Positions 9,730 to 19,856 of a stretch of DNA of 31,628 nucleotides are shown here, piece by piece; the first letter of the stretch is position 1, and each line of letters starts with the position of its first letter. The stretch is taken from contig JADRCO010000528.1 of the NCBI GenBank assembly GCA_021464525.1, forward strand, positions 1-31,628, read 5' to 3'. Made by a program: the position numbers and the translations under genes. Below the pieces are notes generated by a model. It was not told the origin of the DNA and searched no databases. It saw only the letters and a program-made list of their open reading frames with translations. This DNA is from Rhizophagus sp. LPA8_4_AMF (taxonomy: Eukaryota; Glomeromycota; Glomeromycetes; Glomerales; Glomeraceae).

Positions 9730-10826
9730 TGCTATAGACATTCAAGGATGATATTTATATATGTTGAATTAACATGACTGCGATAGTGTCATGTGATCAT
9801 CAAGTGCTGGTCCGGAAATTGATCGATGGTCCGGAATTGAATGGTGTTACGAAAGTTAACATGATTGACATATCGAATATATATAATTTATTAGATAGAT
9901 AAAACTTATAAATTTATTAAATATATATAATATGTTGAATTTGTTAAATGTATTTTATATGTTAAATCTATTAGATATAGCAGATATTTATTACATGTAA
10001 ATTTTATTATAAATATAGGTTAAATTTATTGTAGTAATATTTCTTTCAGATAATGACAGATAATAACAGATAATAAAGTTTTATTTGAAGTTATAAAAGG
10101 TTATCTCAACTTGTGATTATTGAATTTAACGAAAAGTAAATTTTGTTTTTGTTTAAAATCCTTTATTCGTGTTGAGAGTATATGCCGACGTACAGCGCTA
10201 TACTACACGTCTGATTGGATATTTCTTTATATCGTTTATTTATATACTGTTTATTAAATATAACCCTTCTGCTTACATAATAAAACACTTGCTTATATTT
10301 CTAAGCGTTAAAGAACTGACATTAACAATAGGAAACCTCCGATCAAGTTCATTAGCATTAACAATAGATAAATCAGCTAAAAAGACAATCACATAACGAT
10401 AATTCTTAATATTATTCAACTTAATTATTTTAGAAAGCGGTTAATTCATACCTTCAAGTATTTAACCGTTTTTCCTATTATTTATCGCAGTTTTAAAAAT
10501 TGTGCTACAAATTTGATTTTACACAAAGACGTTATAAAATGTCCGTACTAGTTAAACTTTTTTTATTAAATTATTTTCTTTTCAACTTTTAACTTAGCAT
10601 GCAGGTATAGTTTATGTTTAATGGTTTGGAAAGTTTTTTTAAGTGTAAAAGTTTTTGAGAGTAAAATAAGTTTTAGGCTATTAATTGGTTTTATGTAATT
10701 ATAGGATATATTTTAAATATTTTTCTGCTGATTTCTCAGATTTTTTTTAAAATAATATATTTTAATAGTAAAATTTTAATAAATTTCGATTTTGTGGAGC
10801 AGTAATTTTGATAATTTTTTTTTTTC
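9730..10826. other. Intergenic AT-rich region with short repeats
   Basis: About 9880-9990 holds degenerate 20-30 base repeats around TTATTAAATATATATAATATG and TGTTAAATGTATT. At about 10050-10075 ATAATGACAG, ATAATAACAG and ATAATAAAG repeat in tandem. CGGTCCGGAA-like pairs occur near 9811 and 9831. The open stretch 10169-10396 has no ATG start and no family resemblance. Confidence 0.4.
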
Positions 10827-11021
10827 TCAAAGTGCGATAATAGAAAATTCACCTCCATGCATAATACCAGATGGATGTGTTGATAATAGTTTATTCAACA
10901 ACTTTAATAGCATCTTACGGGCATAACTAGCCTTACTTTCTAAGTAACGAATGGGCAGATTCGCGACTTTTCGTTGACGTTTTGGAAACTTGTCTCTCAA
11001 AGCTAAGTTCGTGTAAATTCA
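10827..11021 (-). CDS. Unrecognised coding-like fragment
   Basis: The minus strand is open for about 64 codons ending at TGA 10827-10829. It reads LRDKFPKRQRKVANLPIRYL, SKASYARKMLLKLLNKLL, then STHPSGIMHGGEFSIIAL. Composition is balanced and protein-like, and local GC is clearly higher than in the spacer. No ATG opens it; AACTTAG at 11003-11009 could be a splice acceptor, making this a last exon. No upstream exon was found. It may be a gene fragment or the end of a decayed gene. Confidence 0.4.
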
Positions 11022-11281
11022 AAGATCATAAGTTCAATCAAACCTTCGCTTCTAAAAACCGGATTCATTATTAAATTTTATTAAACAAATTATAAATCAG
11101 TTATTGTTGTATTTAATATGATATAGTATTAATAATACAAAAATAATGCAAAAACGCAATATGAATGAAATAAACAATTATTATAAAGAATACTAAAGAA
11201 TTATAATTGCATTGATTATTTTGTATAAAACTCAAGCAACATTTTCTCCAGATATTTTCAGTAACGTAAAATAAAATAAAA

Positions 11282-11461
11282 ATGGATAATAATAATAAAA
11301 AAATATTTTTAGAAATAAAATGCGATATATATTGGAGAACAACCAAGGCTTTATATGAATGGAAAGATGATGACTTCAAACGATCAAAAGAATGGTTTGC
11401 TAGATGTAAGATTAAAGCAGAACATGAACATTCGTTATGCAAGAAATGCATTGAAAGATAA
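11282..11461 (+). CDS. Small Cys-containing protein, unrecognised
   Basis: ATG-started, 59 residues: MDNNNKKIFLEIKCDIYWRT, an aromatic/charged middle (LYEWKDDDFKRSKEWFARCK) and AEHEHSLCKKCIER at the end. The Cys at 14 and 42 and a terminal CxxC with nearby His could form a zinc site (inference). Splice continuation past the TAA is possible but no clear donor was seen. The complementary strand is also open here (11113-11451) but is mainly hydrophobic and is judged the shadow. Confidence 0.4.
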   Translation: MDNNNKKIFLEIKCDIYWRTTKALYEWKDDDFKRSKEWFARCKIKAEHEHSLCKKCIER

Positions 11462-11678
11462 ATTTAGAGAAAAACGAACTCAAAAAACCACTTAAAATAA
11501 TAAAAAGAAATTAAATGAAAAAAAGTAAGCTTATTAGTTTCACGTTAATTTCGATAATTTTTAATTTTATTACATTATATAATAACTTTTATTAATTACA
11601 TATAAAATTTTATTAAAGTAGAATCTTGAGTTTAAGAATAAAATTCAATGGTATATATAAATTGTTAGTTATCCACAA

Positions 11679-11777
11679 ATGATCGAAGTGATCTCTTCTT
11701 TAGAAAACTTTGATACAGCAAAATATGGGTTACCACCTTTTAATCAATTAAGTGATCATGATTCAAAAAAAAAGTAG
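11679..11777 (+). CDS. Very short coding-like frame
   Basis: ATG-started, 32 residues: MIEVISSLENFDTAKYGLPP then FNQLSDHDSKKK. It is open for several codons before the ATG (IVSYPQ). It is near the size that chance allows, so support is weak. It lies between two other coding-like pieces on the same strand (11282-11461 and 11955-12197), and the three may be exons or remnants of one gene. Confidence 0.25.
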   Translation: MIEVISSLENFDTAKYGLPPFNQLSDHDSKKK

Positions 11778-11954
11778 GCTAGTGCTAAAAATAACTAGCT
11801 ATAATTCTGAGTAATATTAAAAAATATGCGCAGTTCAATACTGTGTAAATAATGCATATTAGAATTTTGCATTATTATAAAATTTATATAAGAAACTTTT
11901 ATTCATGCACTGCATATCCAAACATTTGAATTTCATCAAAATGAGTAAAATTAG

Positions 11955-12197
11955 TGGATTATTTGCCCCACTGATGGAAAAATAGATCCCACTAACTCTA
12001 ATAAAAAATGTGGTTAACAATTTAGTGCACTTCTGACAGGAGATGAAAATAAAAAGTGCACAAAAGATTATTTAAAAGACAGTGATTATAGAATACTTTA
12101 CAAAAAGTGGTCGAAAGAGCATAGAAATAGTTTTATAAAACGATATGTGAAGAATACTGAAATCAATGGACCGGTTATTTTCATAAGAGAATGGTAA
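11955..12197 (+). pseudogene. Remnant of a zinc-ribbon-like protein
   Basis: Reading from 11955, the frame gives ICPTDGKIDPTNSNKKCG, then QFSALLTGDENKKCTKDYLK and DSDYRILYKKWSKEHRNSF, ending INGPVIFIREW before TAA 12195-12197. One in-frame TAA (12027-12029) follows the CG. Cys at three spaced positions suggests a metal-binding site. The 56 codons after the stop are continuous and protein-like. No ATG starts it. It is likely a decayed gene; family unknown. Confidence 0.4.
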
Positions 12198-13548
12198 TAT
12201 AGATTTAGGTGCACATAAAACATTGGGAAAAAATGGTTTGCGTAAAAATGACTGGCTCGGCTTTACAATCTAGGCTGAGGAATTAAATACTAATTAAATA
12301 CACTAATAATTGTTATAAACACTGATTGTTTAAATGGTCCATGGAGAATCTGTTTTTTTTAAAAAATTTTTTTAACGCTTATTTTAATTACGAGTAGCCA
12401 CGTGCTAATTTGTCTACATCCTGTCACACATTAATGGCAAATGTATATCATATTAAATTTTTTTTTAATTAAGCCAGCTTATTTTTGGCTTTCAAAATAT
12501 AGTAAAATTTCACATGATTTATTATGATAATTAAGTATTAATGATCGAATTTTTGATTCGCATTTTTTTTTTGTCCCTTGTGTTATTAATCAACCACGAT
12601 TATTAATGTGATTGTAATAGTCCGGGATCAACTCTATAAAAACAAAAAAAAGATGGTCAGAACTCAGAATCTCCATATGTTATTCGTTGACACTGATCTG
12701 CAGCCGACTAATTAAAGTTTTTATTGAGTTAAGTGTCCTGAATGTACGATATGCATGTAGTCAATTTGTATTTCCTTATAAATCAATCTAAAAATAAGTG
12801 TTTCTTAAATAAGTTGAACCGATGATATGCAAAGAATTTCTACACTCTGTGTTTACATATAATAATGCATTTTCATATGATTATTTTTTTTGCAGGAAGT
12901 ATCATCATATTACGAATGATTAGACATGGAATATGGCCTTTAGGAAACGATTAATATAAAGTATTATCTGTCTGATATAATAAAAAATGTATCTTCAAAG
13001 AAAGGAATCTTTTAATACCAAAATTATATAAATTGATTGAAATAATGCCATAAATTTTATAACTTTGCGCATATCCGGGACTACATAACGGATTACATAA
13101 TGACATTATCCAAAAAGGAAGCAAATACCTATACTTTGCGATTGTTTATGTCAATAATATTTACAATGTGAAAAAACTATCTAAAAATAGTTTACATCAA
13201 TTATAATTAACATCTAATTATAAAATAGGATAATAATTAAATACCTATTATTAAATTTAAGGAGACTACAATAGCAAACGAACGGATAAAAAAAAAGATG
13301 TATTCAATTTAAAGAACGAATTCATATGTATAAACAAATTTTTACGCACCAAGGATACAAAAAAAATAATATTTTTTTTTAAAGAACCATAATTGGAAGA
13401 TTTCAATAAATATGCATGCATTATGAATGCATTCTAATTTTGCACTATAATCAACTTCAAATGGAAAACTTATTTTTTTTCCCTTAATTAAGGGTACTTA
13501 ATAAAATTTTTATCCTCTTAAGACGGTAAATTTATGATTCTTGACAAA
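12198..13548. other. Intergenic, nothing recognised
   Basis: AT-rich spacer. A GGCTCGGC-containing patch near 12254 and scattered A/T tracts are the only landmarks. I read both strands for protein-like stretches and found none above about 30 codons. Confidence 0.4.
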
Positions 13549-13555
13549 TATAAAA
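13549..13555 (+). promoter_or_regulatory. TATA box of the secreted-protein gene
   Basis: TATAAAA, 101 bases before the ATG at 13656, followed by a C/T-containing stretch (GCCTTCACTTCC) and then an A-rich leader. The position fits a 5' UTR of about 70 bases. Confidence 0.5.
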
Positions 13556-13655
13556 GAAGCGACAATTTTGCCTTCACTTCCTTAACCGAAAAAAAAAATA
13601 ACGATAATAATTATTACAAAAATTATTTTTTTAACGAAATTTTTCAAAAATCAAA

Positions 13656-14081
13656 ATGATTTCAAGAAAATTGTCCCTTTTGGCTACGGTCGCCTTGTTT
13701 TGTATGATCTTTATAGGATTAACTCAATCCGCTCCATTGAGTAAACGTGGTAATGTCGCTTACGCTGACTTTGAAAACGGGGTTGGAGGTCGATGGTCCT
13801 GGAGTGAATTTGGATCTTATCGTTTTTATGGATCATTTACTAGAGGTTTCAAAAAGGATACGAATATCAAAAATTATGAATTTATTATAGTACCCAAGAA
13901 TGGAAAGAAGATTGATCTTACCGAAGACTTTAGAAAAAGTGTCAAAATTTACCCAGCTGGTGGTACAACACCTTTTCAAAAAGATTTTAAAGGCGAAATT
14001 GACAATCTTGTTGGTGGTTACTTTATTGTTAAACATGAAGGAAAGAAATTTGCTGAGGCTTTAATTAAATATTGGTGGTAA
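13656..14081 (+). CDS. Secreted small protein with Kex2-like processing site
   Basis: Intronless, 141 residues, from an ATG in a good context (AATCAAAATG). Residues 1-25 form a signal peptide (LLATVALFCMIFIGLTQSA). APLSKR then ends in a Lys-Arg typical of Kex2 cleavage, giving a mature chain from GNVAYADFENGVGG. The mature part is beta-rich (RWSWSEFGSYRFYGSF, NYEFIIVPKNGKKIDLTEDF, KIYPAGGTTPFQKDF, VGGYFIVKHEGKKF). This resembles a secreted Glomeromycotina family whose fold I would guess to be a superoxide-dismutase-like barrel without metal ligands; that is weak inference. The last residues (IKYWW) come from a tandem duplication that supplies the present stop. A TATA box and an AATAAA flank it, so it looks expressed. 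Confidence 0.75.
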   Translation: MISRKLSLLATVALFCMIFIGLTQSAPLSKRGNVAYADFENGVGGRWSWSEFGSYRFYGSFTRGFKKDTNIKNYEFIIVPKNGKKIDLTEDFRKSVKIYPAGGTTPFQKDFKGEIDNLVGGYFIVKHEGKKFAEALIKYWW

Positions 14082-14131
14082 CTTTATCGTTAAACATAAT
14101 AAAGAAAAGAAACTTTAATTAAATATTAATT
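14013..14131 (+). repeat. 61-bp tandem duplication at the 3' end of the gene
   Basis: GGTGGTTACTTTATTGTTAAAC at 14013 is repeated as GGTGGTAACTTTATCGTTAAAC at 14074, and both copies continue to a TTAATTAAATATT block. The period of 61 is not a multiple of three, so the second copy is read in another frame and gives TGG TGG TAA at once. In its own frame the second copy still reads GGNFIVKHNKEKKL. Confidence 0.85.
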
Positions 14132-14205
14132 AAAAAATATTATAATACGTATTGTATGTAGTTTCTTTCTCATATCATCATTTTTCTATAATATTTTTGT
14201 ATCTT

Positions 14206-14211
14206 AATAAA
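14206..14211 (+). terminator. Polyadenylation signal
   Basis: AATAAA 125 bases after the stop of the secreted-protein gene; a second AATAAA lies near 14274. Confidence 0.5.
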
Positions 14212-15057
14212 GCGTTCATTATCTTGTTACACTTGTTCTATAAATTAAAAATAAAAATACATCTTTTGCGTTCAATAAAACGTTATATGAAATAGAAATA
14301 TCTTTATTGATTTTTTATAAATTTATATTATCATAATACAATACTTTCTGAATAGTAAATAGTATAAATTCATAAAAGTTATATAATAATAAGAATCAAC
14401 TTAAAAAAAAAATCATCATCGATATTTTATTCTCATAAGTTTATATTTGAGAAATTTTGCAAATGATTAATTTTTCAAAAAAAAAAAAAAAAAAAAAACA
14501 TTGGAAATTGGTTGTTTTGGAATTTTTTTAAAGTCGGGATCTTAATTTTTTCACAATTTGTCTGTCATTTAGACTGTATTGTAGCGGCCATATTGGGATA
14601 ATTTTTTTTTTTTTTTTTTGTGGTGTGAATGTGTGATGTATGACAATTTATTTGATTTTATGCATTTTATGCATGATTTTCGTTCCCTAGCTTTTAATTT
14701 TATTATTTTTGGATAATGAATTATTTTCCATAAAAATATGGCGTAATAATCGAATTTATTTTGAACTATGCAATGTTCATAAATAGCTAGCGGAAGCGGT
14801 AAAATCCAAAAATGCGATTTTTCACTTTTATACATATCCGATATGTCCCTTATTAGTTTGTAAAAATAGATTGGGCGCAAATCACGTGATTATTGAATTA
14901 CCTAAGAATTTAAAAAATATTTTTCAAGGTCGATTTGAAAAGAGAAATTCATAAAGATACTATTTATAATCGTGAAATACTATCGTTTGATTAACGACGT
15001 AATTCGATATTTTATTGTCGTATTGTATAGCATCGCTTACCTAATGATTCATTCTTG
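14212..15057. other. Intergenic with long A and T runs
   Basis: A run of 22 A (about 14477-14498) and a run of about 18 T (14602-14620) bracket a 100-base AT-poor patch. A CACGTG lies at 14883-14888 beside ATTGGGCGCAAATC. The minus strand is open over 14569-14880 but starts without ATG and ends in the T run, so it is not called. The region may be a decayed non-autonomous element. Confidence 0.35.
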
Positions 15058-15509
15058 ATGGTTTCACCCAGGTAGAATTCTCGCAATCAAATATCGGGAA
15101 TATTTTGAATACATATTTCGTAATCCAGGAATGAAACGGACAAACACTCAAATTCACATTACGAAACAATATCCTCCAGCTCCAGGTATTTCCATTTTCC
15201 AATATAATACTTTTTTCCGATTTAGAAACGAATTATGTTTCTTCGTCAGAATCTTTATAACATGAACATGTCTTACGAAATCGTTGGCTTATGATAGTAA
15301 GTTAAAGAGTAACGAAAAAAGTAATTGTAGGTTAAGCATGTATTATCGTTTAATTTATAATCTATAAATTTCCAGACTAAATTATTATTGAAATAGTTGA
15401 GACACTCCCAAGAAAATATCTTGCGATACCATTTTTGTGATGGATAGTATTTACGACATTTATCATTGGAATGTTAATAATTCGGGTCACTAACTTATTC
15501 ACTTTGTAA
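15058..15509 (+). pseudogene. Possible remnant of a membrane-protein gene
   Basis: Two coding-like blocks on the plus strand. The first (about 15058-15178) reads HPGRILAIKYREYFEYIF then RNPGMKRTNTQIHITKQYPP. The second (15376-15509) follows a good acceptor (AATTTCCAG) and reads IIIEIVETLPRKYLAIPFL, an in-frame TGA, then WIVFTTFIIGMLIIRVTNLF, a likely C-terminal membrane helix. Besides the TGA, a TAA sits just after the acceptor. A donor GTATTT at 15178 is weak. The two blocks could be the last exons of a tail-anchored protein gene that has decayed. The family is not recognised and chance is not excluded. Confidence 0.3.
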
Positions 15510-15705
15510 TTATCGATCAGTGATACAAATGACATTAATGTAACCAGAATAGGTATAATAAGAAAGTTTGCGTTGTATTTTGTAAATTTGTTATCAATAA
15601 TGTTACTTTACAAAAATTCTATCGTGTTTCGATCGCAAGCAAAACATCATAATTTACATTATATATAATAGTCTAATTGTTTGTTCCCTGTGGCTCAATT
15701 CATGT

Positions 15706-16472
15706 CTAATTTTTTTCCCCATACACTTTTAACACATTAATTGCATGAAGTAGACCATCACCTATAATAATGTAATGTTTCTCAGCCATTAGGACTACGT
15801 TCCTAAGACCCTTTACTTTCTATATACACTCTGTTTATAAATTATATACAGTGATTGAATAAAAAGCGTGGTCGACCTCGGAATATGACAAGACGTGTAC
15901 AAAAGAAAAATCTCCAATTTTTAGTGTAACGAAGAAAATTATGAAGGTGGGAACCCAACTAATTCTATACGATAAAATTTTCTGTACCAGTTACTTGAAC
16001 CTTCTTCTATAGTGATGTATCTGACAATACCCGGATAATAAAAATCAGGTGATTATTATATTATGTAATGTCTGCGCATCATGTAACCTGAGACCGGGTC
16101 ACAGCTAAGCTACAAGTCCGATTTCTTGGTGTTAATATGTAAGTGTTAACGAACTATAACAAATAATGTCGTCCACTCATATTCATCTCCGCAGTTGCTC
16201 ACGTTATCTCTCCCTGTTGTCCACTTATAGATTGCCTTCAATCTTTTCCTTGCTTCGTTACAAATATTCTCATGAATAACAAATAGTCTATGGTACGATA
16301 ATGCATTGACATTTACGTAAGGACTAAAAAATCCGTTCTTTTTCTTTGTCAGACAACTATTCTAAGTTGTTAACTGTATCAAATAAGGTTCCAATATAAT
16401 CGTCTCAGTTGACATCCCATTATATATTCCACCGCCCAAATTATTGCATCGCTTTTGTTGTGTTTCCCACAT
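15706..16472 (-). pseudogene. Cluster of minus-strand coding-like fragments
   Basis: The main block is 16472-16146: an ATG frame of 109 codons with one internal TAG. It reads RCNNLGGGIYNGMSTETIIL, then FFSPYVNVNALSYHRLFVIH, EARKRLKAIYKWTTGRDN and GDEYEWTTLFVIVR. Further blocks are 16052-15939 (SPDFYYPGIVRYITIEEG, then NWYRKFYRIELVGFPPS) and 15789-15706 (MAEKHYIIIGDGLLHAINVL). Introns joining them could not be fixed. Each block alone is near what chance allows; their shared strand, order and higher GC argue for a decayed gene. The family is not recognised. The plus strand here also holds a short frame with an AT-hook-like KKRGRPRN at 15861-15881, so the strand assignment is uncertain. Confidence 0.3.
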
Positions 16473-17069
16473 TATTTATTGCTTATGATACACTTTTTGT
16501 TAATCTCTGAATCACAGTAAAGAAGATCGAGCCTTTCTTCATAAAAATCTCTTTACACGAGCAAGAGAGTAATAAAATGGTGCTCTAGACTTTGTGAAGT
16601 GTGTTGAAATAAAATTTTGTTATCAAGACCAGTCGAAAATCTTAAGACACTATTCGTCAGGCTATTTAAAATCTAAACCTAACCCATGTTATATTCATAG
16701 TTAAATAAAAAATAGAGGTGTAGGAAACACAGAAATGACTGTACCTTTTGTCGTCGGTTGATCGTAGATTTGTTTTTTCTGTCGTTTATGGACAAATTGT
16801 TTCTAAGTTTGAATAGTTTCGTAATACAACATGCTGGATTACAAACAAAATAATATAAATGGTAAAAACCTGATTATTATAATTATATATTATAGGGGTG
16901 ACAAGATGTTTTTATGGGGTCAATATTATACGGGTGATCCATCCATCTAATAACTATATATTATATACGTGATTCCACCGATTCCCAATTTCCTGAAATA
17001 AATCGATAATATTCGTATCTATTCCGTTATCGAATGTCGTATTTTTTTTAGAAATAATGCCCATAGGAA
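16473..17069. other. Intergenic, nothing recognised
   Basis: AT-rich spacer between the fragment cluster and the small frame-changed gene. No element ends or conserved frames were seen. Confidence 0.35.
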
Positions 17070-17320
17070 ATGGAATATTTCTATCCTGAACCTGTCAAAA
17101 AATCAAAATTAGTTAAATTGATTAAAAAGATAAACCAAATGATCGAAAAGAAAAAAATCTAGATTTAAAAAAAACTTTTGATCACGCTGATCGATATATC
17201 CTATCATTAAACGGTATGTCTGGCAAAAGATTTTTAGATCAATTACAAATACAAAATGGCTTATTATGTGTCACTAAACCAAACAGAAAAGTCACTGGCG
17301 TCGCCGATCTCGGCAAATAA
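17070..17320 (+). pseudogene. Small gene with a frame change at an A run
   Basis: From ATG 17070 the frame reads MEYFYPEPVKKSKLVKLIKK and stops at TAG 17160-17162. The frame one base back is open from about 17126 to TAA 17318-17320 and reads NLDLKKTFDHADRYILSLNG, then MSGKRFLDQLQIQNGLLCVT and KPNRKVTGVADLGK. Both halves are strongly protein-like and overlap in a Lys-rich stretch coded by GAAAAGAAAAAAATC, so together they look like one ~83-residue gene. Causes could be decay, a sequencing error in the run of seven A, or minus-one recoding. Its end is 88 bases before the LCB1 start, so the second half could also act as an upstream ORF (ATG at 17216). Function is unknown. Confidence 0.45.
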
Positions 17321-17408
17321 TAAGATCGGCGGTTTACATTAATTATTTAATTATTACTATTATTATTTTTTTTTTTTTTCGGTAGTATTTTTTTCTCTCC
17401 TTTTAACG

Positions 17409-19762
17409 ATGGAAACTGCATATCCAGCATTAAATGAATTATTCGTATTTTTGAATACAACAATAACACAAGTATCAATATTTTACTCACATATACCGGG
17501 ATCGGGGATTCTTTTAAAATATATTAAAAATTCTCATCAAAATGATCCTTTTAGAACTATCTTAGAATTATTATTAGTATTTTTTGCTATAATTTATTTA
17601 TTTACTAATAAATATAGAACAGATAATTTAATTGAATTAACCTCTAAGGTATGATATATTAGTGTTGAAATTTTTAAAGGATGTTATTTGATTATTTATT
17701 TGAAAAAAAAAATCGAATAGGAAGTTGAAGAGTTAGTTGACGAGTGGCAACCCGAACCTCTCGTACCTCAACTTTCTGCTGATGATGAAAAAGAATTTGA
17801 TAAAATTCCTGTAATTAATGGGTTTGTATTCTAATTCAAAGTTTTTTTAATTTTTTTTATTGATTATTAAAATGTTTTTATATTAATTAAATGTGACATT
17901 ATTTAAAGGCCTCAAGGACCGAGAGTTAAATTAATTAATGGAAAATCTTTAATAAATATTTCAAGTTTTGATTTTTTGGGATTATTATCTCATGAGTCTA
18001 TTAAAGTAATTATTGTTTAATCTAATCCATTTTTTTGGTTTGTCTTGTTTAATAAAATTTTTTTCCTATTATAGGAAAAAGTTATCAAAACACTCAGAGA
18101 ATATGGTGTTGGATCTTGTGGTCCGCCAGGATTTTACGGAACAATTGGTAAATCTTTCTTCAAACATTTATCCGCAGGCCAAAAAAAGTATTTTTTCCAG
18201 AATAAACCTTTCCTTATTCATTTATTCGTTCATTTAGATGTACACACTGAATTTGAAAGGAAGATTTCAGATTTTCTTGGAACCGAAGATACTATATTAT
18301 ATTCTCAAGGATTTTCTACAATAAATTCAGCTATGCCATCATTTTGCAAAAGAGGCGATATAATTGTAGCGTATGTTGCTTTATTTGATCAACTTTATAA
18401 AAATAACACATTTCCTTTTAACAAATTAAACTTTTATTTTTGATTGTAGTGATGAAGGATGTAATTTTTCTATTCAGAAAGGTTTGCAAATTTCGAGATC
18501 TATTATTAAATGGTACAAACATAATAATATGAAAGATTTAGAAAGAGTTTTACAAAAAATTAAAGACGAAGATATTGAGGTATACATAATTATACAGTTT
18601 TTAATTTTTTTGGTTTTTTTTAAAATATAAAAGGTATGTACTAATCTATTCTTTTTTAGACTGGAAGAAGATTGACAAGAAGATTTATTGTTTCTGAAGG
18701 ACTATTTGAGAATTATGGCGATATTACTCCTTTACCTGAATTGGTATATATCTATATTTTATTAAAAATAGATTAAATACGTGTTAATTTATTAATTAAC
18801 ATTCTTTTTAGATTGAATTAAAGAAAAAATTTAAATATCGTCTAATTCTTGATGAAAGTTTATCCTTTGGTACACTTGGAAAGCATGGAGCTGGTTTAAC
18901 TGATTATTTTGATATTAATGTATGTAAGTTCTTTAATTTTTTTTTTCATGATTGTTTACGTTAATTTTTTGTTATTTGTTATTTTATAGCCCAATGAAGT
19001 TGATATGATTGTTGGATCATTGTGCTATTCAATGGGATCATCTGGAGGATTTTGTTCTGGATCATTTGAAATCACGGAACATCAGGTGGGTTTATTAAAC
19101 TATTATTGTCTTTATTTAATAATTAAAAAAAAATAATTTTTTTTAGGAATAGAATATAGTATTTTGCAGGACGCAAAATTTTCTGGAGGGGGGAACAAAT
19201 TATGTTATTATGTTAATTCATGTTCTTGTTTTACAGCGAATTTCGGGACCAGCATACTGTTATTCAGCATCATTACCAGCGATGTTAGCAGTTGCAGCAA
19301 CAGAATCGTTAAAATTATTAAAACAAAATCCACTATTATCATCAACACTTAAACTTAATACGTTATTGTTTAAACAATTATCATGTAATATTAAATATTT
19401 ATTATTAAACGGTTCACAAGATTCTCCCGTCATACATCTTAGAATTGACGAAGGAATCGTTAGAGTTGGTGATATAGAAGATAAAGAAAAATGTTTGCAA
19501 GATATTGTTGATGAGGTTGGTTAGCTTATTTCATTTTTTATTTCCCTATTTTTTTTTAATTTTTTTTTTTTTTTTGATTTAGGCTATGAATAATGGAGTC
19601 TTATTGACTAGAGCAAAATATAATAGAACTCAAGAATTATTTAGTATAGAACCAAGTATTAGAATCTGTATTAGTGCCAGTTTTAATAAGAAAGAAATTG
19701 AAAAAGCTGCTTCTGTTATTAAGAATGCTTCTGTAAAGGTGTTAAAAAATCGTGTATATTAA
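17409..19762 (+). CDS. LCB1: Serine palmitoyltransferase subunit 1 (LCB1/SPTLC1)
   Basis: Eleven exons: 17409-17648, 17721-17821, 17909-18005, 18075-18147, 18238-18370, 18450-18579, 18660-18743, 18812-18919, 18990-19085, 19237-19515 and 19583-19762. They total 1521 bases (506 aa), in frame at every junction, within the usual 470-560. With LCB2 it condenses serine and palmitoyl-CoA at the ER, the first step of sphingolipid synthesis. Visible marks are a membrane helix at about 51-65, then [44 protein letters not shown] and [20 protein letters not shown]. The rest reads [20 protein letters not shown] and [20 protein letters not shown], then [11 protein letters not shown] and [16 protein letters not shown]. 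The aminotransferase fold is kept but the PLP-binding lysine motif of LCB2 is absent, as expected for this subunit. Cys161 (in GSCGP) aligns with human SPTLC1 Cys133, the residue changed in hereditary sensory neuropathy. The T-rich leader (17367-17404) precedes the ATG closely. Confidence 0.96.
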
Positions 19763-19850
19763 ATAATAATTTTACGACACGTTATTTCGAAGAGAAAGAA
19801 AGCTTATCATCTTATCGTAATATAATTATTAATAATTTAATCCTAATTAT

Positions 19851-19856
19851 AATAAA
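19851..19856 (+). terminator. Polyadenylation signal for LCB1
   Basis: AATAAA, 89 bases after the LCB1 stop codon, in an AT-rich trailer. Confidence 0.5.

Noticed and set aside
10169-10396. 75-codon plus-strand frame
   Set aside because: No ATG at its start, AT-rich hydrophobic composition, internal DNA repeats; chance is sufficient.
11113-11451. 112-codon minus-strand frame
   Set aside because: It overlaps the better, charged and Cys-bearing plus-strand frame and is mostly hydrophobic; judged a shadow.
14569-14880. 103-codon minus-strand frame
   Set aside because: No ATG start, ends in a poly-Lys stretch from a T run, and crosses a likely repeat.
18013-18237. Open frame inside LCB1
   Set aside because: It reads through an intron and out of frame with the conserved exon 4.
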